Below the pieces are notes generated by a model, which ran no database searches, was not told the origin of the DNA, and was given only the letters and a program-made list of their open reading frames with translations. A program made the translations under genes and the position numbers. From Terriglobia bacterium (GTDB lineage Bacteria > Acidobacteriota > Terriglobia > UBA7540), in NCBI GenBank assembly GCA_020072655.1, contig JAIQGH010000011.1, forward strand, positions 10,364 through 74,363: a DNA stretch of 64,000 nt. Reading direction: 5' to 3'. Each line of letters opens with the position of its first letter. Positions within the stretch are counted from its first letter, which is position 1. Below are positions 17,956-26,760 of the stretch, piece by piece.

Positions 17956-19281
17956 ATGAGCATCTCGACCGGATTTCCCGACCAGGCGGAGCAGCGTGTG
18001 AATCAACACGCGCCGCTCTTTGCACCGGGCTACACGGGACCCTTTGTTCTGGTGACGGCGTTGTTCCTGTTCTGGGGAATTCCCAGCAACATGAACGACA
18101 TTCTGATCAAACAGTTCATGAAGTCATTCGAGATCACCCGTTTCAGGGCGGGACTGATCCAGTCGGCGTTCTACATGGGATATTTCGTGCTGGCGATGCC
18201 AGCGGCGCTGATCATGCGGAGGTATAGTTACAAAGCCGGGCTCGTCATCGGGCTGTTGCTCTACAGCGCGGGAACGTTCCTGTTCTGGCCGGCGGCCATT
18301 CACCGGCAGTACGCGTTCTTCCTGTTCGCGCTGTTTATTATCGCCAGCGGGGCGTCCTTCCTGGAAACCGGGGCAAACCCGTTTATCGCCGTGCTGGGCG
18401 ACCCGCGAACCTCCGAGCGGCGGCTGAATTTTTCCCAGGCCTTCAATCCGGTCGGGGCCGTGACGAGCGTGCTGGTCGGAACGATTTTCATCCTCTCGGG
18501 GATCGAACTGAGGCCGGCCCAAATCGCGGTGATGAAAACCGAGGGGACCTACGACGCTTATCTGCGGTATGAGACGATGCGGGTGGTCAAGCCCTATCTG
18601 CTCATCGGGACCGTAATGTTTATCTGGGCAATGCTCATCCTGAGAACCAAGTTCCCGAAGATCGCGGAAGAAGCGGACGAGGGTCCCGATCGCGCGAAAG
18701 GGCGGTTTCTGGATCTTTTCAAGCATCGGCACTTCGTTCTGGGTGTCGTAGCCCAGTTTCTTTACGTCGGCGCTCAAGTGGGGACCTGGAGCTACTACAT
18801 CCAATATATCCAGGACTACACCCATCAGCCGGAAAAGGTGGCTGGGTATTTGCTGACCGGGACGCTGGTCGCCTTCGGGGTGGGAAGGTTCACGGCCACT
18901 TACTTGATGAAGTTCTTCTCACCGAGCAAGCTGACGGGGATTTACGGCCTCATCAACGTCGCCCTGTTGGGCACCGCGGTGCTGCATCCCGGCTGGATTG
19001 GCGTGGGCGCGATCTTTCTGACCAGCTTCTTCATGTCCCTGATGTTTCCGACGATTTTTGCCCTGGGGATTAAAGAGTTGGGACCCAACACGAAACTGGG
19101 CGGCTCGCTGATGGTGATGGCGATCATCGGCGGCGCCGCGTTTCCGCCCATCGAGGGACTGATCTTCGGCGCGACTCACAGCATGGCCACGGCGCTGGCC
19201 ATCTTGCTCGTTTGCTATGCGTTCATCGCACACTACGGGTTCGCCGGCTGCCAGGTGCGAGCGGCGCAGACGGCACGATAG
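17956..19281 (+). CDS. fucP: L-fucose:proton symporter-like MFS transporter
   Basis: 441-residue major-facilitator permease with about 12 membrane helices. FucP-type features are FLFWGIPSNMNDILIKQFMKSF in helix 1, LETGANPFIAVLGDP and RLNFSQAFNPVGAV. Family members import L-fucose, glucose/galactose or N-acetylglucosamine with protons; the exact sugar is not decided by sequence reading. ATG 17956 was preferred over the overlapping TTG 17953. Together with the dehydrogenase downstream (spacing about 115 bp) and the rhamnosidase at 34 kb, it suggests use of plant deoxysugars or galactosides. Confidence 0.9.
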   Translation: MSISTGFPDQAEQRVNQHAPLFAPGYTGPFVLVTALFLFWGIPSNMNDILIKQFMKSFEITRFRAGLIQSAFYMGYFVLAMPAALIMRRYSYKAGLVIGLLLYSAGTFLFWPAAIHRQYAFFLFALFIIASGASFLETGANPFIAVLGDPRTSERRLNFSQAFNPVGAVTSVLVGTIFILSGIELRPAQIAVMKTEGTYDAYLRYETMRVVKPYLLIGTVMFIWAMLILRTKFPKIAEEADEGPDRAKGRFLDLFKHRHFVLGVVAQFLYVGAQVGTWSYYIQYIQDYTHQPEKVAGYLLTGTLVAFGVGRFTATYLMKFFSPSKLTGIYGLINVALLGTAVLHPGWIGVGAIFLTSFFMSLMFPTIFALGIKELGPNTKLGGSLMVMAIIGGAAFPPIEGLIFGATHSMATALAILLVCYAFIAHYGFAGCQVRAAQTAR

Positions 19282-19395
19282 GCGACAGAGCCGTCGTTTC
19301 TGGTGCAGAATGAGGGAGCCAGATTTCGCGTCAGGGCGAACCCAAGACGACTAAGGCGGACGGGTCGATTCGGCGCAGGAGGAAAGGCGACTCGT

Positions 19396-20421
19396 ATGAA
19401 AGCGCTCGTAAAGAGCAAGAGAGAACCCGGACTCTGGCTGGAGGAGGTCGAGGCCCCCAAGATCGGGATCAACGACGTCCTGATCCGCGTGCATCGCACC
19501 GGGATCTGCGGGACGGATCTCCATATCTACCGCTGGGATTCGTGGTCGCAGAAGACCCTTCCCGTCCCGCTAGTGATCGGGCATGAGTTTGTCGGCGAGA
19601 TCGTCGAGGTGGGCTCGAATGTCTCGGATTTCTTTCCGGGCGACCTGGTGAGCGGCGAAGGACACGTGGTCTGCGGGCGCTGCCGGAACTGCCTCGCCGG
19701 CCGTCGCCACCTCTGTGCCCGGGCGGCGGCCGTGGGCGTCAACCGGCCCGGGGCGTTTGCCGAGTACATCGCCCTGCCCATGTCCAACATCTGGAGGCAT
19801 CACCCTTCGATCGACGAGGATGTTGCCGCCATCTTTGACCCGTTTGGCAACGCCGTCCACACGGCCCTCTCCTTCCCGGTCCTGGGTGAGGACGTGCTGA
19901 TTACGGGCGCCGGGCCCATCGGACTGATGGCCGCGGCGGTGGTGCGCTACGCGGGCGCGCGCTACGTGGTGATCACGGACGTCAACCCCTATCGGCTTGA
20001 ACTCGCCAAGAAGATGGGCGTGACCCTCGCGCTCGACGTCCGCGCAGGCACTCTGCGCGACGTGCAGAAGAAACTGGGAATGCTCGAAGGCTTCGACGTG
20101 GGGCTGGAGATGTCGGGGAACGGGTCGGCATTCCGCGAGATGCTCCTCAACATGAGCCACGGGGCCAAGATCGCCATGCTCGGCATTCCCAGCAACGAAA
20201 TGGCCATAGACTGGAACACGGTGATCTTCAACATGCTCACCATCAAAGGGATATATGGCCGCGAGATGTTCGAAACGTGGTACAAGATGACAGTTATGCT
20301 GCAATCCGGGCTGGATATCACTCCGGTCATCACTCACCGCTTCCCTTACGAGGATTTTCGCAAGGGCTTCGAGGTTGCGGACACCGGCCAGTCCGCCAAG
20401 GTCATCCTGAACTGGACCTGA
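19396..20421 (+). CDS. tdh: Zinc-dependent L-threonine 3-dehydrogenase or related polyol dehydrogenase
   Basis: 341 residues, the normal length of Tdh. Medium-chain dehydrogenase: catalytic zinc ligands in [11 protein letters not shown] and IGHEFVGEI, structural zinc in [18 protein letters not shown] fold at [16 protein letters not shown]. The signatures [10 protein letters not shown] and GEGHVVCG are typical of Tdh, which oxidises threonine to 2-amino-3-ketobutyrate. The usual partner kbl is absent, and the gene lies behind fucP, so a sugar-alcohol substrate remains possible. ATG 19396 was chosen for homology start. Confidence 0.8.
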   Translation: MKALVKSKREPGLWLEEVEAPKIGINDVLIRVHRTGICGTDLHIYRWDSWSQKTLPVPLVIGHEFVGEIVEVGSNVSDFFPGDLVSGEGHVVCGRCRNCLAGRRHLCARAAAVGVNRPGAFAEYIALPMSNIWRHHPSIDEDVAAIFDPFGNAVHTALSFPVLGEDVLITGAGPIGLMAAAVVRYAGARYVVITDVNPYRLELAKKMGVTLALDVRAGTLRDVQKKLGMLEGFDVGLEMSGNGSAFREMLLNMSHGAKIAMLGIPSNEMAIDWNTVIFNMLTIKGIYGREMFETWYKMTVMLQSGLDITPVITHRFPYEDFRKGFEVADTGQSAKVILNWT

Positions 20422-20446
20422 CCTCGCACCTTTGATGAGGTGGGGA

Positions 20447-21643
20447 ATGAGCACCGAACTGAGAAGCAGCAAGCTCGTGCTGGCCGAGCGCATGTCGCGC
20501 CTCGGGTCGGAGAGCGCATTCGACGTGCTGGTGCACGCGCGGGCGCTGGAAGCCAGCGGCAAGGAAGTCATTCATCTGGAGATCGGCGAGCCGGATTTCC
20601 CCACCGCCCCGCACATCATCGAAGCGGCGGCGCAGGCGATGCGCGACGGTTTCACGCACTATGGCCCGCCGGCAGGACTGCCGCGACTGCGCGAAGCGAT
20701 TGCGGAGGACGCCGGGCGGCGCCGGGGCATCCGCGTCGACCCGGCGGAAGTGGTCGTGACCCCGGGCGCCAAACCCATCATGTTTTTCACGATCCTGGCG
20801 CTGGTCGAGCGGGGCGACGAAGTGCTCTACCCCAACCCGGGGTTTCCCATCTACGAATCCATGATCAACTTTGTGGGTGGGCACGGAGTACCCTACGCGC
20901 TTCCCGAGGACCGCGAGTTCGACGTGGATGTCGAGGAGTTGCTCACCAAGCTGACCGCCCGAACCAAGCTCGTGATTCTCAATTCACCGCATAATCCCAC
21001 GGGCGGCGTGATGAGCGGCGCTCGGGTAGAGGCCTTGGCGCGCGGGCTCGCCGGCCATGACGCCATGGTGCTCTCCGACGAGATCTACAACCAGCTCATC
21101 TTCGAGGGCGAGCACGTGAGCCTGACACAGTTTCCAGGCATGAAGGAGCGAACGATCCTGCTCGATGGGTTCTCGAAGACCTACGCGATGACCGGCTGGC
21201 GGATGGGGTACGGCATCATGCGCACGGACGTGGCCGAGCACGTGGCGCGGTTGATGACGAATTCGAATTCCTGCACGGCGAGTTTTTCGCAGATGGCGGG
21301 CATCGCCGCGCTGCGCGGCGACCAAACTTGTGTCACCGAGATGCGCGCGGAATTCCGCCGCCGCCGTGCCGTGATGGTTGAGGGGCTGAACAGCATTCCC
21401 GGCTTCCGCTGCCGCATGCCGCACGGGGCCTTTTACGTTTTCCCGAACATCAGCGGAACGGGCATAGGCTCGCGGCGGCTCGCCGACGCGCTGCTCAACG
21501 AGGCGGGCGTCGCCTGCCTCTCCGGCACCGCCTTCGGCGCCTGGGGCGAAGGCTACCTGCGCTTCTCCTACGCAAATTCGATCGAAAATATCCAAAAAGC
21601 CCTGGAAAAGATCGAACGCTGGGTGGCGCAACAGAACACTTAG
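20447..21643 (+). CDS. Class I/II PLP-dependent aminotransferase
   Basis: 398 residues from ATG 20447 preceded by GATGAGGTGGGGA. Fold-type I aminotransferase: IGEPDFPTAPHI near the start, NSPHNPTGGVM, and the PLP-lysine in DGFSKTYAMTGWRMGY (about residue 240), with the conserved Arg in EGYLRFSYANS. Homologues include aspartate, alanine and aromatic aminotransferases. It is spaced 25 bp from the dehydrogenase, so the two probably form an operon; a linked amino-acid role (threonine or glycine) would fit, but this is inferred. Confidence 0.9.
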   Translation: MSTELRSSKLVLAERMSRLGSESAFDVLVHARALEASGKEVIHLEIGEPDFPTAPHIIEAAAQAMRDGFTHYGPPAGLPRLREAIAEDAGRRRGIRVDPAEVVVTPGAKPIMFFTILALVERGDEVLYPNPGFPIYESMINFVGGHGVPYALPEDREFDVDVEELLTKLTARTKLVILNSPHNPTGGVMSGARVEALARGLAGHDAMVLSDEIYNQLIFEGEHVSLTQFPGMKERTILLDGFSKTYAMTGWRMGYGIMRTDVAEHVARLMTNSNSCTASFSQMAGIAALRGDQTCVTEMRAEFRRRRAVMVEGLNSIPGFRCRMPHGAFYVFPNISGTGIGSRRLADALLNEAGVACLSGTAFGAWGEGYLRFSYANSIENIQKALEKIERWVAQQNT

Positions 21644-21701
21644 CGGGACGATGGAAAAACCTCTAAGCCTGTCAGAGGTTCTTCTGCATCGTGCGGGAAG
21701 G

Positions 21702-21908
21702 TCATCGCTCAATTTTGAAGCCGATCTTGAGCGTGACCTGGAATTCCGCCACCTGGCCGTCCGCAATGCGGCCACGCATCTCCGCCACCTCGAACCAGTC
21801 CATGCGGCGGACGGTCTTGGCCGCCTCCGCCACTCCCGATTTCACGGCCTCGGCAAAACTCACCGGCGACGTGCCCACGATTTCCGTGATCTTGTAAACG
21901 CCCGGCAT
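21702..21908 (-). CDS. Dodecin family flavin-storage protein
   Basis: 68 residues, MPGVYKITEIVGTSPVSFAEAVKSGVAEAAKTV then RRMDWFEVAEMRGRI, the dodecin signature, including the flavin-stacking tryptophan in DWFEV. Dodecins form hollow 12-mers that store riboflavin, FMN or CoA. AAGGAGGCACATCAAC precedes the start on its strand. It is convergent with the aminotransferase and divergent from the prolyl oligopeptidase gene. Confidence 0.93.
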   Translation of the reverse strand: MPGVYKITEIVGTSPVSFAEAVKSGVAEAAKTVRRMDWFEVAEMRGRIADGQVAEFQVTLKIGFKIER

Positions 21909-22035
21909 GTTGATGTGCCTCCTTTGAGTGAACTGCGATTGGAGCAAGTCTGCATTTTACCCTTAGTCGCGGGAAAGCCAACGGGCTTATACTGAGGCCG
22001 CTCGGGGACATTTGACGGTTCGGGAGGAACGCAAA

Positions 22036-24126
22036 ATGGTTCGGTCTCTGCACACCGCCGGCTGGGTGCCGATCACCCTATGCCTGACAGGACTGGCGCT
22101 CGCGCAAGACACTAAAGCGCCGCCCACGCGCGTCGAAAACTTCCGCGAGGTTCTCCACGGCGTCGAGCTCGTCGATCCCTATCACTGGCTGAATGACCTC
22201 CAAAGCCCCGAAGTGCGTGCCTGGATCAAAGCGCAGAATGCCTACACGCATTCAGTCCTTGATGCCCTGCCGGCGCGCGAAGCGATTCGCCGGCGGCTCG
22301 CCGAACTGATAGTTCACGACACGGTCGGCGCGCCCGAAGAGCGCGGCGGGCACTACTTCTTTTCCAAACGCACCGCAGGCCAGGACCAGCCGGTGTTGTA
22401 TGTGCGCTCGGGCCGCCACGGCAAGGATGAGGTGCTGATCGATCCCCGGAAACTGAGCGACGATCCCACTACGGTCGCTTTGCTCTACGGCATCTCTCGC
22501 GACGGCAAGCTGGTGGGTTACGCCGTGCGCCAGGGCGGCCAGGACGAAGTCGAAATCCGCTTCCGCGAAGTCGATTCGGGTCGCGATTTGCCGGATCGCC
22601 TGCCCAAGGCCCTCTATTCGGAATCGATCGAGTTCAGCGCGGATGCGCGCGGTTTCTACTATGCCCGGCGCTCGCGCCAGACGGGTAGCCGGGTTCTCTA
22701 CCACCGGCTTGGCACCGACCCTGCCCGCGACGCCGAAATCTTCGGCGAGGGCACGACGATCGACCAGTTCGTCTCACCCATGATCTCCGAGGACGGCAAC
22801 ACGCTCCTGCTGGAGGTCCAGCACGGCTGGGCGAAAACCGAGATCTTTATGAAGGACCTCAAGAGCAGCAGCCCGGTCAAGCCGCTCGTCACGGGCATCG
22901 ACGCCAACTTTGAATTGCAGTGGGCGGGCGATCGCAAGCTCGCCCTGATGACGGCCTGGAAAGCGCCCCAGCGGCATGTGCTGCTCGTGGATCTCGACCG
23001 GCCTGCACCCGAAAACTGGCGCGAGGTCGTACCAGAGTCATCCGATAGCATCGAGAGTTTTTCCGTGGTCGGCGGCAAGCTCTTCGTGCGCTACCTCCAC
23101 AACGTGGCGAGTGTGATCAAGGAATTCGCGCTCGACGGTCGGCCGCTCGGCGAAGTGAAGCTGCCGGGACTCGGCTCCGGCAGCTTGTCCGGCCGGTGGA
23201 ACAGTCCCGAAGGCGTGTTGACCTTCACGTCTTTTGTGACACCCACCTCGATTTCGCTCTATGACGCGCGCGACGGTTCGACTGCACTCTGGTTCCAGGC
23301 CAAGGTGCCCATCCAGACTGCGCAGTTTGAGACCGAACAGGTCTGGTACACCTCGAAGGATGGCACGCGCGTCCCGATGTTCCTAGTTCACAAGCGGGGC
23401 CTGAAGCCGGATGGCCACCGCCCGGTGCTCCTCTATGGGTACGGTGGATTCAACGTCAGCATCACGCCGCGCTTCACACCCGCGGCGGCGCTCTGGGCCG
23501 AGCACGACGGCGTCTACGCGCTCGCCAACATTCGCGGGGGCGGCGAGTTCGGCGAGGCCTGGCACCGCGCCGGCATGCTCGATAAGAAACAAAACGTCTT
23601 CGACGACTTCATTGCCGCCGCCGAATGGCTGATTGCCCACCACTACACGGACCCCGCGCGGCTCGCCATCAACGGCAGGAGCAACGGCGGGTTGCTGATG
23701 GGCGCCGCGCTCACCCAGCGGCCGGACCTTTACCGTGCCGTGCTCTGCGAGTATCCGGACCTCGACATGGTCCGCTACTACCAATTCACCCAGAACAACA
23801 ACCCGCCCGCGTTGCTCGAATACGGCAACGCCGCCCTCGCCGAGCAGTTCAAGTTTCTCGAGGCCTATTCGCCCTACGAGCATGTGAAGCCCGGCACCCC
23901 GTACCCGGCGACCCTTCTCGCGACCGGCGATGGCGATACGCGCGTGCCTCCGCAACAGGCGTGCAAGATGGCCGCCAAGCTCCAGGCCGCCACCACTTCG
24001 GGCTTGCCCGTGCTCCTTCGTTACGATGTCGGCACCGGCCACGCCGGCGGCGAGCCGCTCTCCAAAACCCTCGACGACATGGCGGCCGAGTACGCATTCC
24101 TATTCTCGGAGCTTGAGGTTCAATAG
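22036..24126 (+). CDS. Prolyl oligopeptidase, family S9A, exported
   Basis: 696 residues from ATG 22036, preceded by CGGGAGGAACGC. A signal sequence (PITLCLTGLALAQD) implies export. The beta-propeller domain covers about residues 80-420 and the alpha/beta hydrolase domain the rest. The catalytic triad is visible: Ser in NGRSNGGLLMGA, Asp in LATGDGDTRVPP, His in DVGTGHAGG. The N-terminal VDPYHWLND motif is typical of S9A. It cleaves after proline in short peptides; probably a scavenging enzyme in the periplasm. Confidence 0.95.
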   Translation: MVRSLHTAGWVPITLCLTGLALAQDTKAPPTRVENFREVLHGVELVDPYHWLNDLQSPEVRAWIKAQNAYTHSVLDALPAREAIRRRLAELIVHDTVGAPEERGGHYFFSKRTAGQDQPVLYVRSGRHGKDEVLIDPRKLSDDPTTVALLYGISRDGKLVGYAVRQGGQDEVEIRFREVDSGRDLPDRLPKALYSESIEFSADARGFYYARRSRQTGSRVLYHRLGTDPARDAEIFGEGTTIDQFVSPMISEDGNTLLLEVQHGWAKTEIFMKDLKSSSPVKPLVTGIDANFELQWAGDRKLALMTAWKAPQRHVLLVDLDRPAPENWREVVPESSDSIESFSVVGGKLFVRYLHNVASVIKEFALDGRPLGEVKLPGLGSGSLSGRWNSPEGVLTFTSFVTPTSISLYDARDGSTALWFQAKVPIQTAQFETEQVWYTSKDGTRVPMFLVHKRGLKPDGHRPVLLYGYGGFNVSITPRFTPAAALWAEHDGVYALANIRGGGEFGEAWHRAGMLDKKQNVFDDFIAAAEWLIAHHYTDPARLAINGRSNGGLLMGAALTQRPDLYRAVLCEYPDLDMVRYYQFTQNNNPPALLEYGNAALAEQFKFLEAYSPYEHVKPGTPYPATLLATGDGDTRVPPQQACKMAAKLQAATTSGLPVLLRYDVGTGHAGGEPLSKTLDDMAAEYAFLFSELEVQ

Positions 24127-24293
24127 ATTCTCCCTCATCGTCAGACCGCACGGATTAAGGCCAAGGTGGTTGTCAACGCGAAGACAGTCTCCCCGACACG
24201 TAAAGGGATACAAAGAACCTGGATTTTCTCCTACATTACGTCCTATATTGGCGAGTTAAAGCGGCTTCATCCGTGTAATCGGTGGAGGTCTTC

Positions 24294-25322
24294 ATGGTGG
24301 ACGTGGTGACGTTTGGGGAGGCGATGATCCGTCTGGCGCCGCCGCATTTCCAGCGCCTCGAGCAGACCTCGACGCTCGACGTGCAAATCGGTGGCGGCGA
24401 GTTGAATGTGGCCGTCGGCGTCGCGCGGCTGGGGCTCAAGAGCGCCTGGGTCTCGCGTCTGCCGAAAAACCCGTTGGGCCGGCTGATGCTGAACCGGGTG
24501 CGCCAGGCGGGGGTGGACTCGTCGCACATTGTTTGGGCCGATGGTGATCGCATGGGCCTGTACTTTGTCGAATTCGGCGCAGCCCCCCGCGCGAGTTCGG
24601 TGCTCTACGACCGTGCCTATTCGGCCATCAGCGCTATCCAGCCAGGCGAAGTAGATTGGGGGAAGGTCTTCGAAGGCGCGAAGTGGTTCCACACGAGCGG
24701 CATCACGCCGGCGCTTAGCGCTTCCGCTGGCGAAGTGACGCGCGAAGCGCTGGTCGCCGCAAAGCAGGCCGGCCTGACCGTCAGCTATGACCTCAACTAT
24801 CGCGGCAAGCTGTGGTCACCCGACAAGGCCCAGGTTGTGCAGGAGCCGCTGATGCAGCACGTGGATGTGCTCATCACCACCGAGGAAGATACCAGCGTGG
24901 TGTTTAAGATCAAGGCCACGGGCAAGAGCAACGAGAAGGGATTCACCGAAGTATCTGCGGAGTCGTACAAGCAAGTGGCAAAGAAGCTGGCCGACCGATT
25001 CGGGTTCAAGGCTGTGGCGATCACCCTGCGCGAGAATCCCCTCGTGTGGCGGAACACCTGGACGGCCGTCGCCTATGCCGAGGGTAAGTTCTACGACGAC
25101 GTGAAGTACGAGATTGAAATCGTGGACCGGGTGGGCGGCGGGGATTCCTTCAGCGCGGGATTCATTTACGGACGCCTGGCGAAGAATTCCTATGAGGCTG
25201 CCGTGCGTTACGGCAACGCCTTCAGCGCGCTGAAGCATACGAACCCCGGCGACTTCAATTGGGCAACGCTCGCGGAGGTGGAAGGGTTGCTGAAAGGGGC
25301 GAGCCTGCGCGTGGCGAGGTGA
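24294..25322 (+). CDS. kdgK: 2-keto-3-deoxygluconate kinase (PfkB family)
   Basis: 342 residues from ATG 24294 after GGTGGAGGTC. Ribokinase fold: GEAMIRLAPP and the GGGELNVAVGVARLG substrate lid region at the start, DLNYRGKLW, and the PfkB signature VDRVGGGDSFSAGFIYG with the catalytic Asp. It makes 2-keto-3-deoxy-6-phosphogluconate, the substrate of the eda product encoded 0.5 kb downstream. The two genes should be one operon, but a heptad-bounded four-helix-bundle gene lies between them, its left arm starting 3 bp after this TGA stop. Confidence 0.9.
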   Translation: MVDVVTFGEAMIRLAPPHFQRLEQTSTLDVQIGGGELNVAVGVARLGLKSAWVSRLPKNPLGRLMLNRVRQAGVDSSHIVWADGDRMGLYFVEFGAAPRASSVLYDRAYSAISAIQPGEVDWGKVFEGAKWFHTSGITPALSASAGEVTREALVAAKQAGLTVSYDLNYRGKLWSPDKAQVVQEPLMQHVDVLITTEEDTSVVFKIKATGKSNEKGFTEVSAESYKQVAKKLADRFGFKAVAITLRENPLVWRNTWTAVAYAEGKFYDDVKYEIEIVDRVGGGDSFSAGFIYGRLAKNSYEAAVRYGNAFSALKHTNPGDFNWATLAEVEGLLKGASLRVAR

Positions 25323-25325
25323 TTA

Positions 25326-25367
25326 GGTGCTGGGTGCTGGGAACTGGATGCAGGAAACTCAGCACCC
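25326..25367. repeat. Seven-base tandem repeat array, left arm of cassette 2
   Basis: Heptads GGTGCTG, GGTGCTG, GGAACTG, GATGCAG, GAAACTC, AGCACCC. The reverse complement matches 25782-25812. The arm also folds on itself (GGGTGCTG against CAGCACCC). It starts 3 bp after the kdgK stop. The same heptads (GGTGCTG, GGGACTG) recur in the block at 15.1 kb. Confidence 0.85.
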
Positions 25368-25392
25368 GGTCGGAGGCAAGAAGGGGGGAAAC

Positions 25393-25776
25393 ATGGGTGG
25401 GAGACGACCCATCAAATCTCATCGTGACCTCGAAGTCTGGCAGGAGGCAATGAAGCTCGCCGAGATCTGTTATCAACAGACGGGCAGCTTCCCGGCGCGA
25501 GAGGCTTATGGGTTGACGAGCCAGATTCGTCGAGCAGCAGTCTCGATACCTTCCAACATTGCCGAAGGGCACGCTCGCCGAAGCCTTGCCGCTTTTTTGA
25601 ACCACCTCTCCATCGCGCTGGGATCGCAGGCGGAATTGGAGACTCAGATCGAGTTGTGTTGCCGCCTGAAGCTGCTCCCTGCCTCATCCGCTGAGGACAT
25701 TTTGACGAAAGCTGGGCAGGTCGGCCGCATGCTGCATGCTCTCACTCAATCGTTAGAGAAATCCGGCCGATGTTGA
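25393..25776 (+). CDS. Four-helix-bundle protein (23S rRNA intervening-sequence / S23 family), cassette 2
   Basis: 127 residues from ATG 25393, preceded by AAGGGGGGAAAC, a strong binding site. It is a paralogue of the protein at 2787-3152: SHRDLEVWQEAMKLAEICYQ, IRRAAVSIPSNIAEGHAR and GSQAELETQIELCCRL line up with the same family positions, but overall identity by eye is well under half. So the two cassettes are not recent copies of each other. The function of the family is unknown. It is bounded by inverted heptad arrays and inserted between kdgK and eda. Confidence 0.92.
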   Translation: MGGRRPIKSHRDLEVWQEAMKLAEICYQQTGSFPAREAYGLTSQIRRAAVSIPSNIAEGHARRSLAAFLNHLSIALGSQAELETQIELCCRLKLLPASSAEDILTKAGQVGRMLHALTQSLEKSGRC

Positions 25777-25781
25777 CGCTG

Positions 25782-25812
25782 CCCAGTACCCAGCACCCAG
25801 AACCCAGCACCT
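25782..25812. repeat. Seven-base tandem repeat array, right arm of cassette 2
   Basis: Heptads CCCAGTA, CCCAGCA, CCCAGAA, CCCAGCA, then CC. Inverted to 25326-25367. It ends immediately before the GAGGAGGG ribosome binding site of eda, so the arm pairs right up to the eda leader. Confidence 0.85.
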
Positions 25813-25823
25813 GAGGAGGGAAG

Positions 25824-26489
25824 ATGGCTTGGACCAAAGAACAGGCACTCACGAAAATCCGCGAAGTGGGGTTGATTCCCATCGTGCGCGCACCGTCGTC
25901 GGAGGACGCGCTGAAGGCCGCCGAGGCCATCATCGCAGGCGAAATCGGCATCGCGGAGATCACCATGACGGTGCCCAATGCTCTGCGGGTGATGGAGACG
26001 GTCGCGGCCCGTTACGGCGACCAGGTGCTGCTCGGCGCCGGAACCATTCTCGATCCGGAGAGCTGCCGTGCGGCGTTGCTCGCCGGTGCCGAGTTTATCG
26101 TGACGCCGTCGCTCAACCTGCGCGTAATTGAAGTGGCCCGCCGGTACAGCAAGCCGATCTTTCCCGGGGCGCTGACGCCTACCGAAGTCGTCACCGCGTG
26201 GCAGGCGGGCGCTGACATGGTAAAGATCTTTCCCGCTGGCCCGGTCGGCGGCCCGAAATACATCAGGGCGCTCAAGGGCCCGCTGCCGCACGTCGAAATG
26301 GTTCCGACTGGCGGCGTCAACCTGGAGACGACGCCGGAATTCATCAAGGCCGGTGCCGCTGCCGTGGCCGTGGGTGGCGAGCTCGTGGACGTGAAAGCGC
26401 TCCGGGAAGGCAACCTCGAGCAAATCACCAAGACGGCAAAGAAGTTTCTCGAAGCTATCCGCGCGGGCCGCGCTGCGCTCCGCGAATGA
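25824..26489 (+). CDS. eda: KDPG/KHG aldolase (bifunctional 2-keto-3-deoxy-6-phosphogluconate / 4-hydroxy-2-oxoglutarate)
   Basis: 221 residues. Class I aldolase splitting KDPG into pyruvate and glyceraldehyde 3-phosphate. The Schiff-base lysine is in MVKIFPAGPVGG (about residue 134); the catalytic Glu is in IAEITMTVPNAL; TPSLNLRVIEVAR and the phosphate-binding VPTGGVNLET and AAAVAVGGELV are present. GAGGAGGG precedes ATG 25824. It works with kdgK upstream. Its last codons overlap the start of the zinc-ribbon microprotein by 4 bp (ATGA). Confidence 0.95.
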   Translation: MAWTKEQALTKIREVGLIPIVRAPSSEDALKAAEAIIAGEIGIAEITMTVPNALRVMETVAARYGDQVLLGAGTILDPESCRAALLAGAEFIVTPSLNLRVIEVARRYSKPIFPGALTPTEVVTAWQAGADMVKIFPAGPVGGPKYIRALKGPLPHVEMVPTGGVNLETTPEFIKAGAAAVAVGGELVDVKALREGNLEQITKTAKKFLEAIRAGRAALRE

Positions 26490-26662
26490 AAGAGACTCTC
26501 TTCAACGTGGCGCTCGCCGTCGCGATTCTCGGCGCGAGCGCTCTCATCACCCACTTGTTCGCCCGCGCCATGTACATCACCTGCCCCGGGTGCGGCACGC
26601 TTAACGCCCGCCGCCGGAAGGAATGCCGCAAATGTGGCCAGTCGCTCCAGTCACTCTCCTGA
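26486..26662 (+). CDS. 58-residue membrane microprotein with zinc ribbon
   Basis: Starts at ATG 26486 inside the eda stop (ATGA overlap), so translation is probably coupled. Residues 6-28 (FNVALAVAILGASALITHLF) form one membrane segment. The C-terminal half carries CPGCG and CRKCG, four cysteines in a treble-clef or rubredoxin-like knuckle pair, between very basic residues (ARRRKE). It is not recognised as a named family. It may anchor or bind nucleic acid or protein at the membrane. The open frame, start/stop overlap and knuckle spacing make it likely real despite its size. Confidence 0.7.
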   Translation: MKETLFNVALAVAILGASALITHLFARAMYITCPGCGTLNARRRKECRKCGQSLQSLS

Positions 26663-26719
26663 AGCACCCGGCCTCGCACTAGATTGTCATCCTCGACAGG
26701 AGGCGGACACTTTGTCTTC

Positions 26720-26760
26720 TTGACAACTCCCTAAGCTTTTCTATACTTACCGGTAAGTAT
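26720..26760 (+). promoter_or_regulatory. Promoter with overlapping 18-bp palindromic operator of the pump operon
   Basis: TTGACA (26720-26725), 16 bp, TATACT (26742-26747). A perfect palindrome ATACTTACC/GGTAAGTAT covers 26743-26760, overlapping the -10 box and the first two bases of the TetR start codon. Such a site would let the TetR protein shut off its own operon. The expected transcript start (near 26754) leaves only about 5 nt of leader. Confidence 0.75.

Noticed and set aside
25393-25776. Avd accessory protein of a diversity-generating retroelement
   Set aside because: No reverse transcriptase, template repeat or variable repeat was found nearby; family resemblance alone does not support it.
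2734-25812. Insertion sequence with transposase carrying the four-helix-bundle genes
   Set aside because: No transposase, integrase or reverse transcriptase gene is in the window, and no clear target-site duplication was seen at the outer ends of either cassette.
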